The notes below the pieces were generated by a model, which saw only the letters and a program-made list of their open reading frames with translations, made no database searches and was not told where the DNA came from. Shown here piece after piece: positions 38,444 to 47,830 of a DNA stretch of 64,000 nucleotides. The DNA comes from an uncultured Oleiphilaceae bacterium. GTDB lineage: Bacteria > Pseudomonadota > Gammaproteobacteria > Pseudomonadales > Oleiphilaceae. The stretch spans positions 144,795 through 208,794 of the forward strand of contig CAJXUY010000006.1 in assembly GCA_913060665.1 (NCBI GenBank). Direction: 5' to 3'. How positions within the stretch are numbered: the stretch's first letter is position 1; the number at the start of each line of letters is the position of its first letter. The translations under genes and the position numbers were made by a program.

Positions 38444-38983
38444 TTAATAGCCCTCAGCCATATGCTTATCTTTTAACTTCACATAATTCCCGGCGGTGTA
38501 CGTAAAGTAGCTAATCTCCTTCTCAGTTAATGCACGAGCTTCTCTCGCAGGAGAGCCCCGATAAAGGTATCCGCTTTTTAGCACTTTTCCTGGCGGTACA
38601 ATGCTACCGGCTGCAAGTATGACTTCTGATTCAATAATTGCCCCATCCATGACAATCGCCCCCATACCAATCAATATACGATCATTAAGCGTGCAGCCAT
38701 GAAGTAGTGCCTTGTGACCTATGGTGACATCGTTACCAATAATAAGCGGGAAACCATCAGGGTTATAGGGTCCCGCATGAGTAATATGAAGCACTGAACC
38801 ATCCTGAATGCTGCATCGATCACCAACACGGATACGGTGCATATCTCCTCTAATGGTGGTCATGGGCCATACGGAACAATCATCACCTAACACTACATCG
38901 CCTAAAACGACGGCGCTAGGGTCAATAAATACATTAGCGCCTAGCTGTGGCGTGGTTCCTTGGTAAGATCTTATTGATGCCAT
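38444..38983 (-). CDS. Gamma-carbonic anhydrase family protein
   Basis: A left-handed beta-helix (hexapeptide repeat) protein of the YrdA/PaaY gamma-carbonic-anhydrase group, 179 residues. The zinc-binding His pattern is visible (VLHITHAGPYNP, IIGNDVTIGHKALLHGC), as are repeats such as ANVFIDPSAVVLGDVVLGDD and the tail GSPAREARALTEKE. ATG 38983 gives the usual start MASIRSYQGTTPQLG; longer N-termini upstream look non-homologous. It is divergent from prlC, as in Pseudomonas (PA0066/prlC). Many members have little or no carbonic anhydrase activity, so activity is not assured. Confidence 0.9.
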   Translation of the reverse strand: MASIRSYQGTTPQLGANVFIDPSAVVLGDVVLGDDCSVWPMTTIRGDMHRIRVGDRCSIQDGSVLHITHAGPYNPDGFPLIIGNDVTIGHKALLHGCTLNDRILIGMGAIVMDGAIIESEVILAAGSIVPPGKVLKSGYLYRGSPAREARALTEKEISYFTYTAGNYVKLKDKHMAEGY

Positions 38984-39258
38984 GTTTAAATATCCACTAT
39001 CGGTTAATGAGTAATCTACTGGTTCAGAAATAGCACGGTATGCCAGTGCTAAACACAATCGAATATTAGCTTATCAGTGAATTTAGCATTTATAAATTGG
39101 ATTATGGGAAGTTATCGGTTGTTTTATCCTGATAAGAACCCATTATTAGGATATGAATCTTAGACATTAAAATTGACCGGTTGCCCCTTTACGTTACCCA
39201 TAAGCAGTTTATTAAAAATGGTAGGCGCAGCGCATAATTAGGCAGGAACACAATTAGA

Positions 39259-41304
39259 ATGACGAACCCTTTACTGCAAGCTTCAGCACTCCCGTATTTC
39301 GATTTGATTAAGACCGAGCATGTTGAGCCGGCTATTGACCGAATTCTTCAAGACAATCGTAATAAAATTGAAGCGCTAACCGCTCTCGAAAATATCAGTT
39401 GGGATACATTAGCTCGTCCGGTAGAGGAGCTCGATAACAGACTTAATAATGCGTGGTCTGCCGTTAGTCATTTAAATGCGGTAGTCAATGACGAAGCTCT
39501 CCGTGATGCTTATAACAACTGTTTAGCAAAACTAACGGCTTACTCCACAGAGGTTGGCCAGAATAAAGCGCTTTATGAAGCCTATAAAGCGTTAGCGGAT
39601 AGTGACGAGTTTAAAACACTTGACCAGCAGAGCCGCAAAGCAATCGGCAATATATTGCAAGCGTTCCATCTATCAGGTGTTGACTTGGATGATGACAAAA
39701 AAGCGCGCTTTTCTGAACTATCTAATCGACTCTCTGAGCTGACCAGTAAGTTTTCTGAAAACGTGCTTGATGCGACACAGGGTTGGCACCGCCATATAAC
39801 TGATCAAAAAGAGCTAGCAGGGTTGCCAGAAAGCGCACTAGCAGGGGCTCGGCAGGCGGCGGAGCAACGAGAGTTGGAAGGCTTCGTGATTACCCTGGAC
39901 TTCCCTAGCTACTTCCCGATTATGACCTATTGCGATAATAGAACGTTAAGGCGAGAGGTGTATGAAGCCTTTTTAACACGAGCATCTGATCAGGGGCCCA
40001 ACGCCGGAAAATGGGATAACAGTCCTCTTATTAAAGAGATTATGTCACTGCGATATGAACTAGCCAAGATTCTAGGCTTTGATAGCTATGCTGACCGATC
40101 GCTAGCAAAGAAAATGGCATCCAGTACTGATGAAGTTCTCGACTTTCTAAATGAGCTGGCAGAAAAAACCAAACCCGTTGCTGAGAAAGAGTTTGCTGAA
40201 CTTCAGGCGTTTGCCAGAGAGCATGGTGGCGAGCAACTCAATGGTGAAACATTACAGTCATGGGACTTGGGTTACTTTGCTGAGAAACTAAGGCAAAAGC
40301 GTTATGCGATTTCACAGGAAGAGCTTAGACCTTACTTTCCTGCACATAAAGTCATTGATGGAATGTTTGATTGCGTGCACCGTCTCTTTAATGTTGATAT
40401 TGAAGTGAGCGATGAGGCGTCTTTGTGGCACCCGGAAGTGACGTATTATGTCATCAAACGTGATGGCGCAGAGATAGCCTCATTTTATCTCGATTTATAT
40501 GCTCGCGCGAAGAAACGTGGCGGTGCCTGGATGGCTGATTGCCGTGTTCGACGAAAAAACGAAAGTAATGAACTCATTAACCCTGTTGCGTTTTTAACCT
40601 GTAACTTCACGCCTCCGGTGGGAGATAAGCCTGCGCTACTAACTCACGACGAAGTCACGACTCTATTTCATGAATTTGGCCATGGGCTTCACCACATGTT
40701 GACCAAAATGGACGTATCGGAAGTGTCTGGTATTAATGGTGTGGCATGGGATGCGGTTGAACTGCCGAGCCAGTTTCTTGAAAACTGGTGCTGGCAACCA
40801 GAAGCGCTAGCATTGATATCAAGCCATCACGAAACGGGTGAGCCGTTACCCAAAACACTATTGGACAAAATGTTAGCCGCCAAAAACTTTCAGGCCGGTA
40901 TGCAAATGATGCGTCAGCTTGAATTTTCGCTATTCGACTTCCAGTTTCATGCAGAGTACAGCGATACGAACCCTGTCGATGTCGGGGTTGTTTTACAAAA
41001 TGTAAGAGACAAAGTCGCAGTTGTTAAGCCTCCCGCGTTCACTCGATTCCAGAACTCGTTCTCACATATCTTTGCCGGTGGTTATGCGGCTGGTTATTAC
41101 AGTTATAAATGGGCAGAAGTGCTGGCAGCTGATGCGTTTTCAAAATTTGAAGAGAATGGCGTCTTTGACCAAAAAACCGGAGACGAATTCTTACAAGCGG
41201 TACTGGAACAAGGTGGTTCTAGAGAGCCGATGGAGCTATTTGTTGAATTTCGCGGGCGTGAGCCCAGTGTAGAGCCATTATTACACCAAGCAGGAATCAT
41301 TTAG
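39259..41304 (+). CDS. prlC: Oligopeptidase A (M3 zinc metallopeptidase)
   Basis: Cytosolic zinc oligopeptidase that degrades signal peptides and other short peptides. The 681-residue product has the M3 family catalytic motif HEXXH in VTTLFHEFGHGLHHML, with the downstream zinc-ligand Glu in WDAVELPSQFLENW. Helical thimet-type architecture and length match PrlC/OpdA. It is followed by a YheV-like gene 102 bp downstream, again the Pseudomonas order. No unusual features. Confidence 0.97.
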   Translation: MTNPLLQASALPYFDLIKTEHVEPAIDRILQDNRNKIEALTALENISWDTLARPVEELDNRLNNAWSAVSHLNAVVNDEALRDAYNNCLAKLTAYSTEVGQNKALYEAYKALADSDEFKTLDQQSRKAIGNILQAFHLSGVDLDDDKKARFSELSNRLSELTSKFSENVLDATQGWHRHITDQKELAGLPESALAGARQAAEQRELEGFVITLDFPSYFPIMTYCDNRTLRREVYEAFLTRASDQGPNAGKWDNSPLIKEIMSLRYELAKILGFDSYADRSLAKKMASSTDEVLDFLNELAEKTKPVAEKEFAELQAFAREHGGEQLNGETLQSWDLGYFAEKLRQKRYAISQEELRPYFPAHKVIDGMFDCVHRLFNVDIEVSDEASLWHPEVTYYVIKRDGAEIASFYLDLYARAKKRGGAWMADCRVRRKNESNELINPVAFLTCNFTPPVGDKPALLTHDEVTTLFHEFGHGLHHMLTKMDVSEVSGINGVAWDAVELPSQFLENWCWQPEALALISSHHETGEPLPKTLLDKMLAAKNFQAGMQMMRQLEFSLFDFQFHAEYSDTNPVDVGVVLQNVRDKVAVVKPPAFTRFQNSFSHIFAGGYAAGYYSYKWAEVLAADAFSKFEENGVFDQKTGDEFLQAVLEQGGSREPMELFVEFRGREPSVEPLLHQAGII

Positions 41305-41405
41305 TTACGAGGTAGGTTATAGGGTGTGCTTACGCACCGTTTGACTGATGTCGAAGGTTTCACGAACTGGTATAATGCTGACAAATCATTATTGAGTTTA
41401 AACCT

Positions 41406-41663
41406 ATGACACAACAACGCCGTTTTATTGCGGGTGCGGTTTGCCCTAAATGTGCCGAGATGGATCGCTTGATAACGTATAGTTCAGAAGAAGGTACCTT
41501 TAGAGAGTGCGTCAGCTGTGGCTATTCTGATAAGCAAATTGAGCAAGAAGAGGCTCAAGAATCCGATGTATTGGAAACTCGGGTAAACCTGTTGACGCCG
41601 ATGGAGCTTGATGAAGAAGTGGTACCGCTTAAGATCTTTGACCCCAGTGATACCAAACATTAG
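41406..41663 (+). CDS. YheV-family small zinc-ribbon protein
   Basis: An 85-residue protein starting MTQQRRFIAGAVCPKCAEMD with two cysteine pairs (CPKC at 13-16, CVSC at 35-38), forming a probable zinc ribbon. An acidic tail ends VPLKIFDP. This matches the YheV (DUF2387) family found downstream of prlC in many gammaproteobacteria. Function is not known. Its stop is 12 bp from the convergent unknown gene. Confidence 0.85.
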   Translation: MTQQRRFIAGAVCPKCAEMDRLITYSSEEGTFRECVSCGYSDKQIEQEEAQESDVLETRVNLLTPMELDEEVVPLKIFDPSDTKH

Positions 41664-41675
41664 CGAGGTCAAGAC

Positions 41676-42329
41676 TTAAAGCGCGTTTCTATATGAAAAG
41701 TGAAACTGAATATGGTTGCGAGAGAGTAAGCTTTGCCAATGATCTCGCATCCAGTCCCATGTTTGATGCTGCGCTTGCTTCACAAAGGTACTTAGATTGA
41801 GGTCATAATATTTGGGTGACCCTGCGATCTGCTTAACCGTCATTAGCATCGACTCGTCTAGCTCATTTGCAAATGGTTCGCCAATCAATTGATGTGCTAG
41901 CAAATTAGCCTGAGTGACTTCCACGGCACATAGCTGGCTGTTTCTGATTGACTTGTTATTCTCATACATTTCCTCCAGTAATCGGTGGCAAAGATAAGCC
42001 TTCATCAACAAGCCATCCAGCCCCGTATAGTGGCTGAAAATCACCGAAGGGTTCACAAAGTAATTAAACGCCGCTTTTAAAAACGGCTCAAATAACCAGT
42101 TAGCATGGGCTTCTTTTGCGCAAGCCTCGACACATTCCATCACCTTGGGTGCCATTTCAATATATTCAGTAGCAAAATTTACCAGGCACTCTGCTGGGTC
42201 TTCGTTGTGAAGCCCTATGAGTAGGTGTAGTTGAAAAATTTTATTTTCCATCATGTGGTGGAAGGCGTGTGTTTTGGCTTCCGAGCGTTTTGCTTGCTCA
42301 ATAACTTTAAATACTGCTTCAGAATTCAT
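41676..42329 (-). CDS. Conserved hypothetical helical protein
   Basis: A 217-residue, all-helical, soluble protein without recognised domains. Sequence includes KRSEAKTHAFHHMMENKIFQ, LKAAFNYFVNPSVIFSHYTG and the C-terminal WDWMRDHWQSLLSRNHIQFH. The distribution of hydrophobic residues and Cys/His gives no clear metal site. The start ATG 42329 has AGGAACC 5 bp upstream, and a GTAGGT/ACCTAC hairpin (42330-42353) covers that site, which may influence translation. It borders the restriction-modification cassette, and it may mark the edge of core genome. Confidence 0.75.
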   Translation of the reverse strand: MNSEAVFKVIEQAKRSEAKTHAFHHMMENKIFQLHLLIGLHNEDPAECLVNFATEYIEMAPKVMECVEACAKEAHANWLFEPFLKAAFNYFVNPSVIFSHYTGLDGLLMKAYLCHRLLEEMYENNKSIRNSQLCAVEVTQANLLAHQLIGEPFANELDESMLMTVKQIAGSPKYYDLNLSTFVKQAQHQTWDWMRDHWQSLLSRNHIQFHFSYRNAL

Positions 42330-42612
42330 GTAGGTTCCTACTTGTAGACCTACCGACAGCGTGTAATCAAAATGCTGATGAACACGGCTGTCTGATTTAT
42401 AGACGTTGATACAAAGAGTTTAGAAGAGATACTTTGAACGAAAAGCAGACAATTAGTCTTTTTTATTATGAGTCGTCGTGTTTTCGGTGAAAGATTGCAT
42501 ATCAGTGGTTCCGATTAATGTTCGAGGGTGTATTTGTGTCGAGGTTAAACAAAAGATTATGCTAAATAAAGACAGGGATATATGTTAGTGATAAATATCA
42601 GTTTGTAAGTAC

Positions 42613-42640
42613 TTGACATGTAAATATATACAGTTATATT
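42613..42640 (+). promoter_or_regulatory. Sigma-70 promoter of the methyltransferase gene
   Basis: TTGACA (42613-42618) and TATATT (42635-42640) with a 16-bp spacer lie about 36 bp before the GTG start. Upstream the inverted repeat TGATA-AA-TATCA occupies 42589-42600, a possible operator for the methyltransferase HTH domain. The remainder of the 346-bp gap 42330-42675 is AT-rich and geneless. Confidence 0.7.
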
Positions 42641-42675
42641 GGTACTCATTATATGTTTCGAAAAGGAAACTTGAA

Positions 42676-44097
42676 GTGAGTACCGAATTAACAATAAAAG
42701 AAGCTGCTACTCAACTTGGGCTGAGTACACAAAGGGTTCGAACTTTATGTCGGCAAGGTGATTTGAAAGCTAGAAAAATTGGCGCCTCTTGGTTAATAAA
42801 GCAGGCAAGCTTTGAAATGTATGGACTAAAAACGGCGCATAAAATTGCACAAGACCACCCTGTGTATAAAGTAGATACTTCTAAACCATTGGCGCTTAGC
42901 TTCTTTTCTGGCGCTATGGGTCTTGATTTAGGGGTAGAGAGAGCTGGTTTTGATATTCGTTTAGCTTGTGAAGTTGATAAGTTTTGTAGGCAAACAATCG
43001 CATTAAATAAACCTAATACAGCATTATTAACTGATATAAATTGCTACTCTGCTGAAGACATTCGGCGAGAAGCAGGTTTAAATAATGGTGATGATATTGA
43101 CTTAATCATAGGTGGGCCCCCATGCCAAGCGTTTAGCACTGCAGGTAAAAGAAAAGGCTTCACCGATGATCGTGGAAACGTATTCTTAAAATACCTTGAA
43201 TTGTGTTTGGAGCTACGGCCAAAATATTTTCTGATAGAGAATGTTCGTGGTTTATTGTCCTGCCCTATGGAGCACAGACCTCATGATCAGCGAGGAAACG
43301 ACTTTCCTGATCTTCGTGAAGATGAATTAAAAGGTGGGGCCCTTAACTTCGTAATAAACAGGCTAGAGAAATCTGGATATGGATATTCTTTCAACCTGTA
43401 TAACTCTGCAAATTTTGGAACTCCTCAAATAAGAGAGAGAGTTATTATTGTTTGTTCAAGAGATGGTAAAAAGCCACCATTTCTCGTACCCACTCATTCG
43501 GAAAATGGTGAGTACGGTCTACCAAAATGGATAACCTTAAAAAACTGCATTAATAAGATTAGGCACCATAATCACATCACATTTCCAGAAAAGCGGCTTA
43601 AATATTATAGGCTTTTATCTTCAGGTCAAAATTGGAAGAACCTCCCTTTAGAACTACAGAAGGAAGCAATGGGTAAATCATTTTACTCTGGCGGAGGAAA
43701 AACTGGTTTTCTTCGCAGATTGGCGTGGGATAGACCTTCACCGACTCTCGTAACACACCCAGCAATGCCTGCAACGGATCTTGCTCATCCAGATGAAGAT
43801 AGGCCTTTATCAGTAGAAGAGTATAAAAGAATTCAAGAGTTTCCAGACAGTTGGGAGTTAGCAGGCCCTCTGATTCAGCAATACAAACAAATAGGAAATG
43901 CTGTACCAATAAGCCTCGGGCTTGCAGCTGGCGTACTTATAAAAAATCTATTGCAAGATGTTGCTTCTACTCCGTCATATTCCGGTTTTAAATACTCACG
44001 TTACAAAAATACGAGTGACGTAGAATGGAAAGCTCTATTCAAAGAAAAAACTGAACTTGATAAAGAAGAAAACGACTTATATAAAAGGGCTGGATAA
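42676..44097 (+). CDS. DNA (cytosine-5) methyltransferase with N-terminal excisionase-like HTH
   Basis: A type II m5C methyltransferase of 473 residues. An N-terminal MerR/excisionase-like HTH (about 5-48: [20 protein letters not shown], then [20 protein letters not shown]) precedes the methylase domain. The motifs are in order: I ([19 protein letters not shown], about 74-92), IV with catalytic Cys150 (GGPPCQAFS), VI (ENVRGLL), VIII ([12 protein letters not shown]), the target-recognition region around 280-350, IX ([13 protein letters not shown]) and X ([13 protein letters not shown]). GTG 42676 is chosen because AAAAGGAAAC precedes it. The HTH is not usual for this family and may autoregulate the gene. 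Modifies the host DNA to protect it from the convergent endonuclease. AT-rich, likely acquired. Confidence 0.93.
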   Translation: MSTELTIKEAATQLGLSTQRVRTLCRQGDLKARKIGASWLIKQASFEMYGLKTAHKIAQDHPVYKVDTSKPLALSFFSGAMGLDLGVERAGFDIRLACEVDKFCRQTIALNKPNTALLTDINCYSAEDIRREAGLNNGDDIDLIIGGPPCQAFSTAGKRKGFTDDRGNVFLKYLELCLELRPKYFLIENVRGLLSCPMEHRPHDQRGNDFPDLREDELKGGALNFVINRLEKSGYGYSFNLYNSANFGTPQIRERVIIVCSRDGKKPPFLVPTHSENGEYGLPKWITLKNCINKIRHHNHITFPEKRLKYYRLLSSGQNWKNLPLELQKEAMGKSFYSGGGKTGFLRRLAWDRPSPTLVTHPAMPATDLAHPDEDRPLSVEEYKRIQEFPDSWELAGPLIQQYKQIGNAVPISLGLAAGVLIKNLLQDVASTPSYSGFKYSRYKNTSDVEWKALFKEKTELDKEENDLYKRAG

Positions 44098-44105
44098 GCC
44101 CTTTT
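44083..44105. terminator. Bidirectional terminator between the R-M genes
   Basis: AAAAGGGCT (44083-44091) and AGCCCTTTT (44097-44105) form a 9-bp stem with a 5-nt loop. It overlaps the methyltransferase stop and precedes a T-rich run; it closes both convergent genes in a 15-bp gap. Confidence 0.85.
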
Positions 44106-44112
44106 GGGGTTT

Positions 44113-44871
44113 TTATATGTTGTAATTGAGTAGGGTTTTTCTGGTTTCAATTCCAACGTCAGAAAAAATATCCAGTAAATTATCATAAGCACCAGTTCCG
44201 CCTAAAAAATCCCAGTAGTCTTTGCCTATTAGAACACACTGATCCTTATGCATATTGAATATCTTCATTGGAAAGGAGTGCTTATAGTCCTCTCTGTTAT
44301 GGCCGTGGGGGTTATAATATAGGCCGAAATAAGTGTTGTGTTTTATGTCTTCGGCTTTTAGTAAAAGCATGTCTTTTTTTGCTATTTCGGATTGATCTAG
44401 ATTGGGTGTTACGGTTTTTATGGAAATAAAGTACTCTGTATCGTTTTTTTTAAGCCATAAATCTGTGATTATCCGTCGTACCAAAGTGTCACCTTTGGTA
44501 AATGATGATAATGTTTGAATTTCTTTAACCCAATTAGGCTTCTGATGGCCACTTCGAAGTGCTGAGCATATTCTTTCTATTTCATCCACTGCTCCCTTAT
44601 AAACGTTTATCATTGTTTCTTTCTGGCGCTGAGCTTCAAAGCCGTTTTCACTAGCAACAAGAGCTGATATTTTCTCAATGGGGCCTTGGCCAAAAGACGT
44701 AGAAAAAGAGCGTTCAAAGGAAGAAACCTTCACTATCTCAGGAGTGAGTAATGCACTATGAAATGGCTTGAGTGACTTCTCAGTCTCGAGCTTTTTGTTT
44801 GTTCGGTCTAGCGCTCCAGCAACGCAGTCCCTTAAAATTTGTTTAATTTCATCCTTAACATTTTGTTTCAA
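44113..44871 (-). CDS. Type II restriction endonuclease, TdeIII-like
   Basis: A 252-residue protein convergent with the methyltransferase and taken as its cognate endonuclease. Sequence features agree with the RE_TdeIII (MjaII/TdeIII) family: the N-terminal SSFERSFSTSFGQGPIEKIS block at about 50-69, and a probable PD-(D/E)XK-like core RRIITDLWLKKNDTEYFISIKTVTPNLDQ, with Asp137, Ser150 and Lys152, where the usual Glu before the Lys is not obvious. TdeIII is reported to recognise GGNCC; the same specificity here is only inference. The start is a TTG at 44871 preceded by GAGGGA. AT-rich base composition suits recent acquisition. Confidence 0.75.
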   Translation of the reverse strand: MKQNVKDEIKQILRDCVAGALDRTNKKLETEKSLKPFHSALLTPEIVKVSSFERSFSTSFGQGPIEKISALVASENGFEAQRQKETMINVYKGAVDEIERICSALRSGHQKPNWVKEIQTLSSFTKGDTLVRRIITDLWLKKNDTEYFISIKTVTPNLDQSEIAKKDMLLLKAEDIKHNTYFGLYYNPHGHNREDYKHSFPMKIFNMHKDQCVLIGKDYWDFLGGTGAYDNLLDIFSDVGIETRKTLLNYNI

Positions 44872-45051
44872 GTTGTTTCCCTCAGTATTGCCTTTGCTGG
44901 CTTGGCATTGCGGTTAAATAGTAATTTAACAAGGCCACTCATTATTATGTCTTTTGATCATGTATGCTGTAAACGTTTGTCAGGTAGATCGGAATATATC
45001 TATGTATAACCTATTTTTAAAGACATTACGTTGAATTATTAGTTGCTGAAA

Positions 45052-46428
45052 TCATTGCGGCTGCTTCTGACATATACTTTGCCGACTATATCGCATATAG
45101 ATATACCCTAAAGAGCATCCTCTAAATAGCAAAAACAGCGTTAATGCTAACCAGAGCCCATGATTCCCCCACCCTTGTGACAGCCACCAAACGGGTAGAA
45201 AGACGAGGAATGTGGCCATCAGCATGGTGTTTTGCATCTCTCGTGAGCGTATTGCGCCGATAAAAATTCCGTCAAAGAGGTAGCTAGGCATAGCGATAAT
45301 CGGCAATAGAATGACCCAAACAAAGTACTCTTTTGCCAGCGTCACGACTTCGGGAATATTGGATAGTAGCTGGATAATATCAGCACCCAATAGCCAAAAA
45401 GCAACAGAAAATAAGCATGCCGTTATGAGTGACCAGATACTAGAAACCTTAACGACCTGTTTAAAATAGATGATGTTCTTTTGCCCAACGGCTTCGCCCA
45501 CTAGGGCTTCAGCCGCATTTGCGAAGCCATCAAGCCCGTTTGAAATCAATAGAAGAAAGGTCAGTAGCACTGCATTTACAGCTAACACCAGATCACTCTG
45601 TTGCGCACCTTGAGATGTGAAAAATGCAAACGTAAATAGTAGGCTAATGGTGCGCACAAACAGGTGTTTGTTGACCAGTAGTAGACGACGATAGCGTTGA
45701 AGGTTAAATAGGACTCGCGTCTTAACGTGCCACTGTTTTAACCACTGGCTCCGCATGACAATTGCAAAGCCAATCGCGGCAGAGCTGTACTCTGCTATTA
45801 ATGTCGCCCATGCAACACCGTCACTTTTCCAGCCAAGCCCCATTACAAACCAATAATCCAGCACGATATTAATACCGTTAGCGGCAACAAGAATAATCAG
45901 CGGCCCTCGACTATTCTGCGTACCAATGAGCCAGCCAATAAGCACATAGTGTGCGAGTGTTGCAGGAGCACCATAGATACGAATTTCACAATAGCGCCTT
46001 GCCAGTTCGGTAACCTCATCACTGCCATTAATCAGGTATAGCGCCAACTGAAACAACAGTGCTTGGGTCATAATCAACAGCAAGCCTATGGCCATCGCAA
46101 GCATTAGCGCTTGTGAGAAAACAAGCTGTAATGGATAACTATTATCATTTTTCTGCTGGCCGCCAAAGGCTTGTGCTGCCAGCCCAGTGGTTCCCATTCG
46201 TAAAAACCCGAAGCCCCAGAAGATAAACGAAAAAATATTAGCGCCTATTGCTACAGCGCCAAGATAGACAGGAGAATCTAGGTGACCGAGAACGGCCGCA
46301 TCGACTAAACCCAGTAGCGGAACCGTTATATTTGCGATGATCAAAGGCCATGCGATGCCCCATAATCTCAGGTGAAGAGTTCGACCTGGGACCGCACTGC
46401 CTTGACTTAAGTCATTTTTAGATCGCAT
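45052..46428 (-). CDS. MATE family efflux transporter (DinF-like)
   Basis: A 458-residue inner-membrane multidrug/antiporter-like protein with about twelve transmembrane helices in two MatE repeats. The start RLWGIAWPLIIANITVPLLG and the motifs LDSPVYLGAVAIGANIF, GLDGFANAAEALVGEAVGQK and YLFDGIFIGAIRSREMQ are typical of the DinF subgroup. The substrate is not predictable from sequence. It lies on the minus strand between the R-M endonuclease and the divergent cox cluster. Confidence 0.93.
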   Translation of the reverse strand: MRSKNDLSQGSAVPGRTLHLRLWGIAWPLIIANITVPLLGLVDAAVLGHLDSPVYLGAVAIGANIFSFIFWGFGFLRMGTTGLAAQAFGGQQKNDNSYPLQLVFSQALMLAMAIGLLLIMTQALLFQLALYLINGSDEVTELARRYCEIRIYGAPATLAHYVLIGWLIGTQNSRGPLIILVAANGINIVLDYWFVMGLGWKSDGVAWATLIAEYSSAAIGFAIVMRSQWLKQWHVKTRVLFNLQRYRRLLLVNKHLFVRTISLLFTFAFFTSQGAQQSDLVLAVNAVLLTFLLLISNGLDGFANAAEALVGEAVGQKNIIYFKQVVKVSSIWSLITACLFSVAFWLLGADIIQLLSNIPEVVTLAKEYFVWVILLPIIAMPSYLFDGIFIGAIRSREMQNTMLMATFLVFLPVWWLSQGWGNHGLWLALTLFLLFRGCSLGYIYMRYSRQSICQKQPQ

Positions 46429-46665
46429 TAGTATATAGAATGATATTTTAAGTTGATTAAATTTTAAGCAATTATTTGTGCTGTGAAAAAGATTGAGACT
46501 ATACTGAACTAAACAAGGATCTGTTAATAGAATTAACTTATAAAAATAAGTAGTTCGAGGTTTCCGTCGAAGTGGAAGCGTTACCGCCTGTGTGTGACAG
46601 GTATTTGTGTGATGGGTACCTAACAGAATAAAAACAACAAAAGAAAATCTGTGGAGACACCCTCT

Positions 46666-47826
46666 ATGCGTATGCTTAGATTGGTTGGGTTTCGTTCGGC
46701 AACGTTTTTATGGACGCGCCTTCGTTGGGTTATTTCTGTATTCTTGCTCGTATTTGTTTCTTCATCCCATGCTGAATACGGGGTCAATATGACCCCAGGT
46801 GTCACCGACATCAGTCAATCAGTCTACAGTCTTCATATGATTATCTTCTGGATTTGCGTGGTGATTGGCATCGTGGTGTTTAGCGTGATGTTCTGGTCGA
46901 TGTTTAAATATCGCAAAAGCCAAGGGGCAGTGCCGGCCAAGTTTCATGAAAGTACTACGGTAGAAGTCATTTGGACGTTGATTCCGATCATCATTCTGGT
47001 CGCCATGGCGGTACCTGCAACCTCAACGTTAAAGGAGATGTATGACGTTACTGAGTCAGATATCGATATCAAAATAACCGGTTATCAGTGGAAGTGGCAA
47101 TATGAGTACATTAATGATGATGTGAGTTTCTTCAGTAATCTCAGTACCCCACAAGATCAAATTAACAATGAAGCTACTAAGGGAGAGCACTACCTGTTAG
47201 AGGTCGATGAGCCATTGGTGATTCCCATCAATAAGAAAATTAGATTTTTGGTCACCGCCAATGATGTGATTCATTCGTGGTGGGTACCTGCCTTTGCGGT
47301 TAAGAAAGATGCGATCCCCGGCTTCATCAATGAAGCTTGGACGAAGGTTAACGAGCCGGGAATTTATCGCGGACAGTGTGCCGAGTTGTGCGGAAAAGAT
47401 CATGGCTTTATGCCGATAGTGGTTAAAGCGGTAGAAGAGCCGGAGTACCAAGCATGGTTGGCCGCTAAACAAGAGAAAGCCAAAGCCGAAGCGTTGCTAT
47501 CTTCGCAAGTCTGGTCGATGGAAGACTTAATGACCAAAGGTGAAGCCGTTTATAACACTAATTGTGCCGCTTGCCATCAACAGAATGGTGAGGGGATTCC
47601 GCCTGCCTTCCCTGGGTTAAAAGGCAGTGCGATTGCGGTGGGGCCGGTCGAAGCACATATTGATATTGTAGTGAATGGCAAGCCAGGCAGTGCGATGCAA
47701 GCGTTTGCGGCCCAGTTAAGTGATGTTGATCTAGCCGCTGTCATTACTTATGAACGAAATGCATGGGGCAACAACACGGGCGAGTCTGTGTCACCTCAAG
47801 ACATTGCTAACGCGAAGGGAAACTAA
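46666..47826 (+). CDS. coxB: Cytochrome c oxidase subunit II with fused cytochrome c
   Basis: Subunit II of the aa3-type oxidase, which takes electrons from cytochrome c through the CuA centre. The 386-residue product has a signal peptide (about 1-36), two transmembrane helices (about 56-80 and 100-120) and the CuA cupredoxin domain with HSWWVPAFAVKKDA and CAELCGKDHGFMPIVV (Cys238, Cys242). A C-terminal cytochrome c domain carries CAACH (300-304). The fused haem domain is typical of this subfamily. ATG 46666 follows GTGGAGACACC; a GTG at 46651 is possible. It is the first gene of the cox cluster. Confidence 0.97.
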   Translation: MRMLRLVGFRSATFLWTRLRWVISVFLLVFVSSSHAEYGVNMTPGVTDISQSVYSLHMIIFWICVVIGIVVFSVMFWSMFKYRKSQGAVPAKFHESTTVEVIWTLIPIIILVAMAVPATSTLKEMYDVTESDIDIKITGYQWKWQYEYINDDVSFFSNLSTPQDQINNEATKGEHYLLEVDEPLVIPINKKIRFLVTANDVIHSWWVPAFAVKKDAIPGFINEAWTKVNEPGIYRGQCAELCGKDHGFMPIVVKAVEEPEYQAWLAAKQEKAKAEALLSSQVWSMEDLMTKGEAVYNTNCAACHQQNGEGIPPAFPGLKGSAIAVGPVEAHIDIVVNGKPGSAMQAFAAQLSDVDLAAVITYERNAWGNNTGESVSPQDIANAKGN

Positions 47827-47830
47827 TCTT

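Noticed and set aside
42330..45051. R-M cassette as part of a prophage or integrative element
   Set aside because: No integrase, transposase, tRNA or flanking direct repeats were seen around it.
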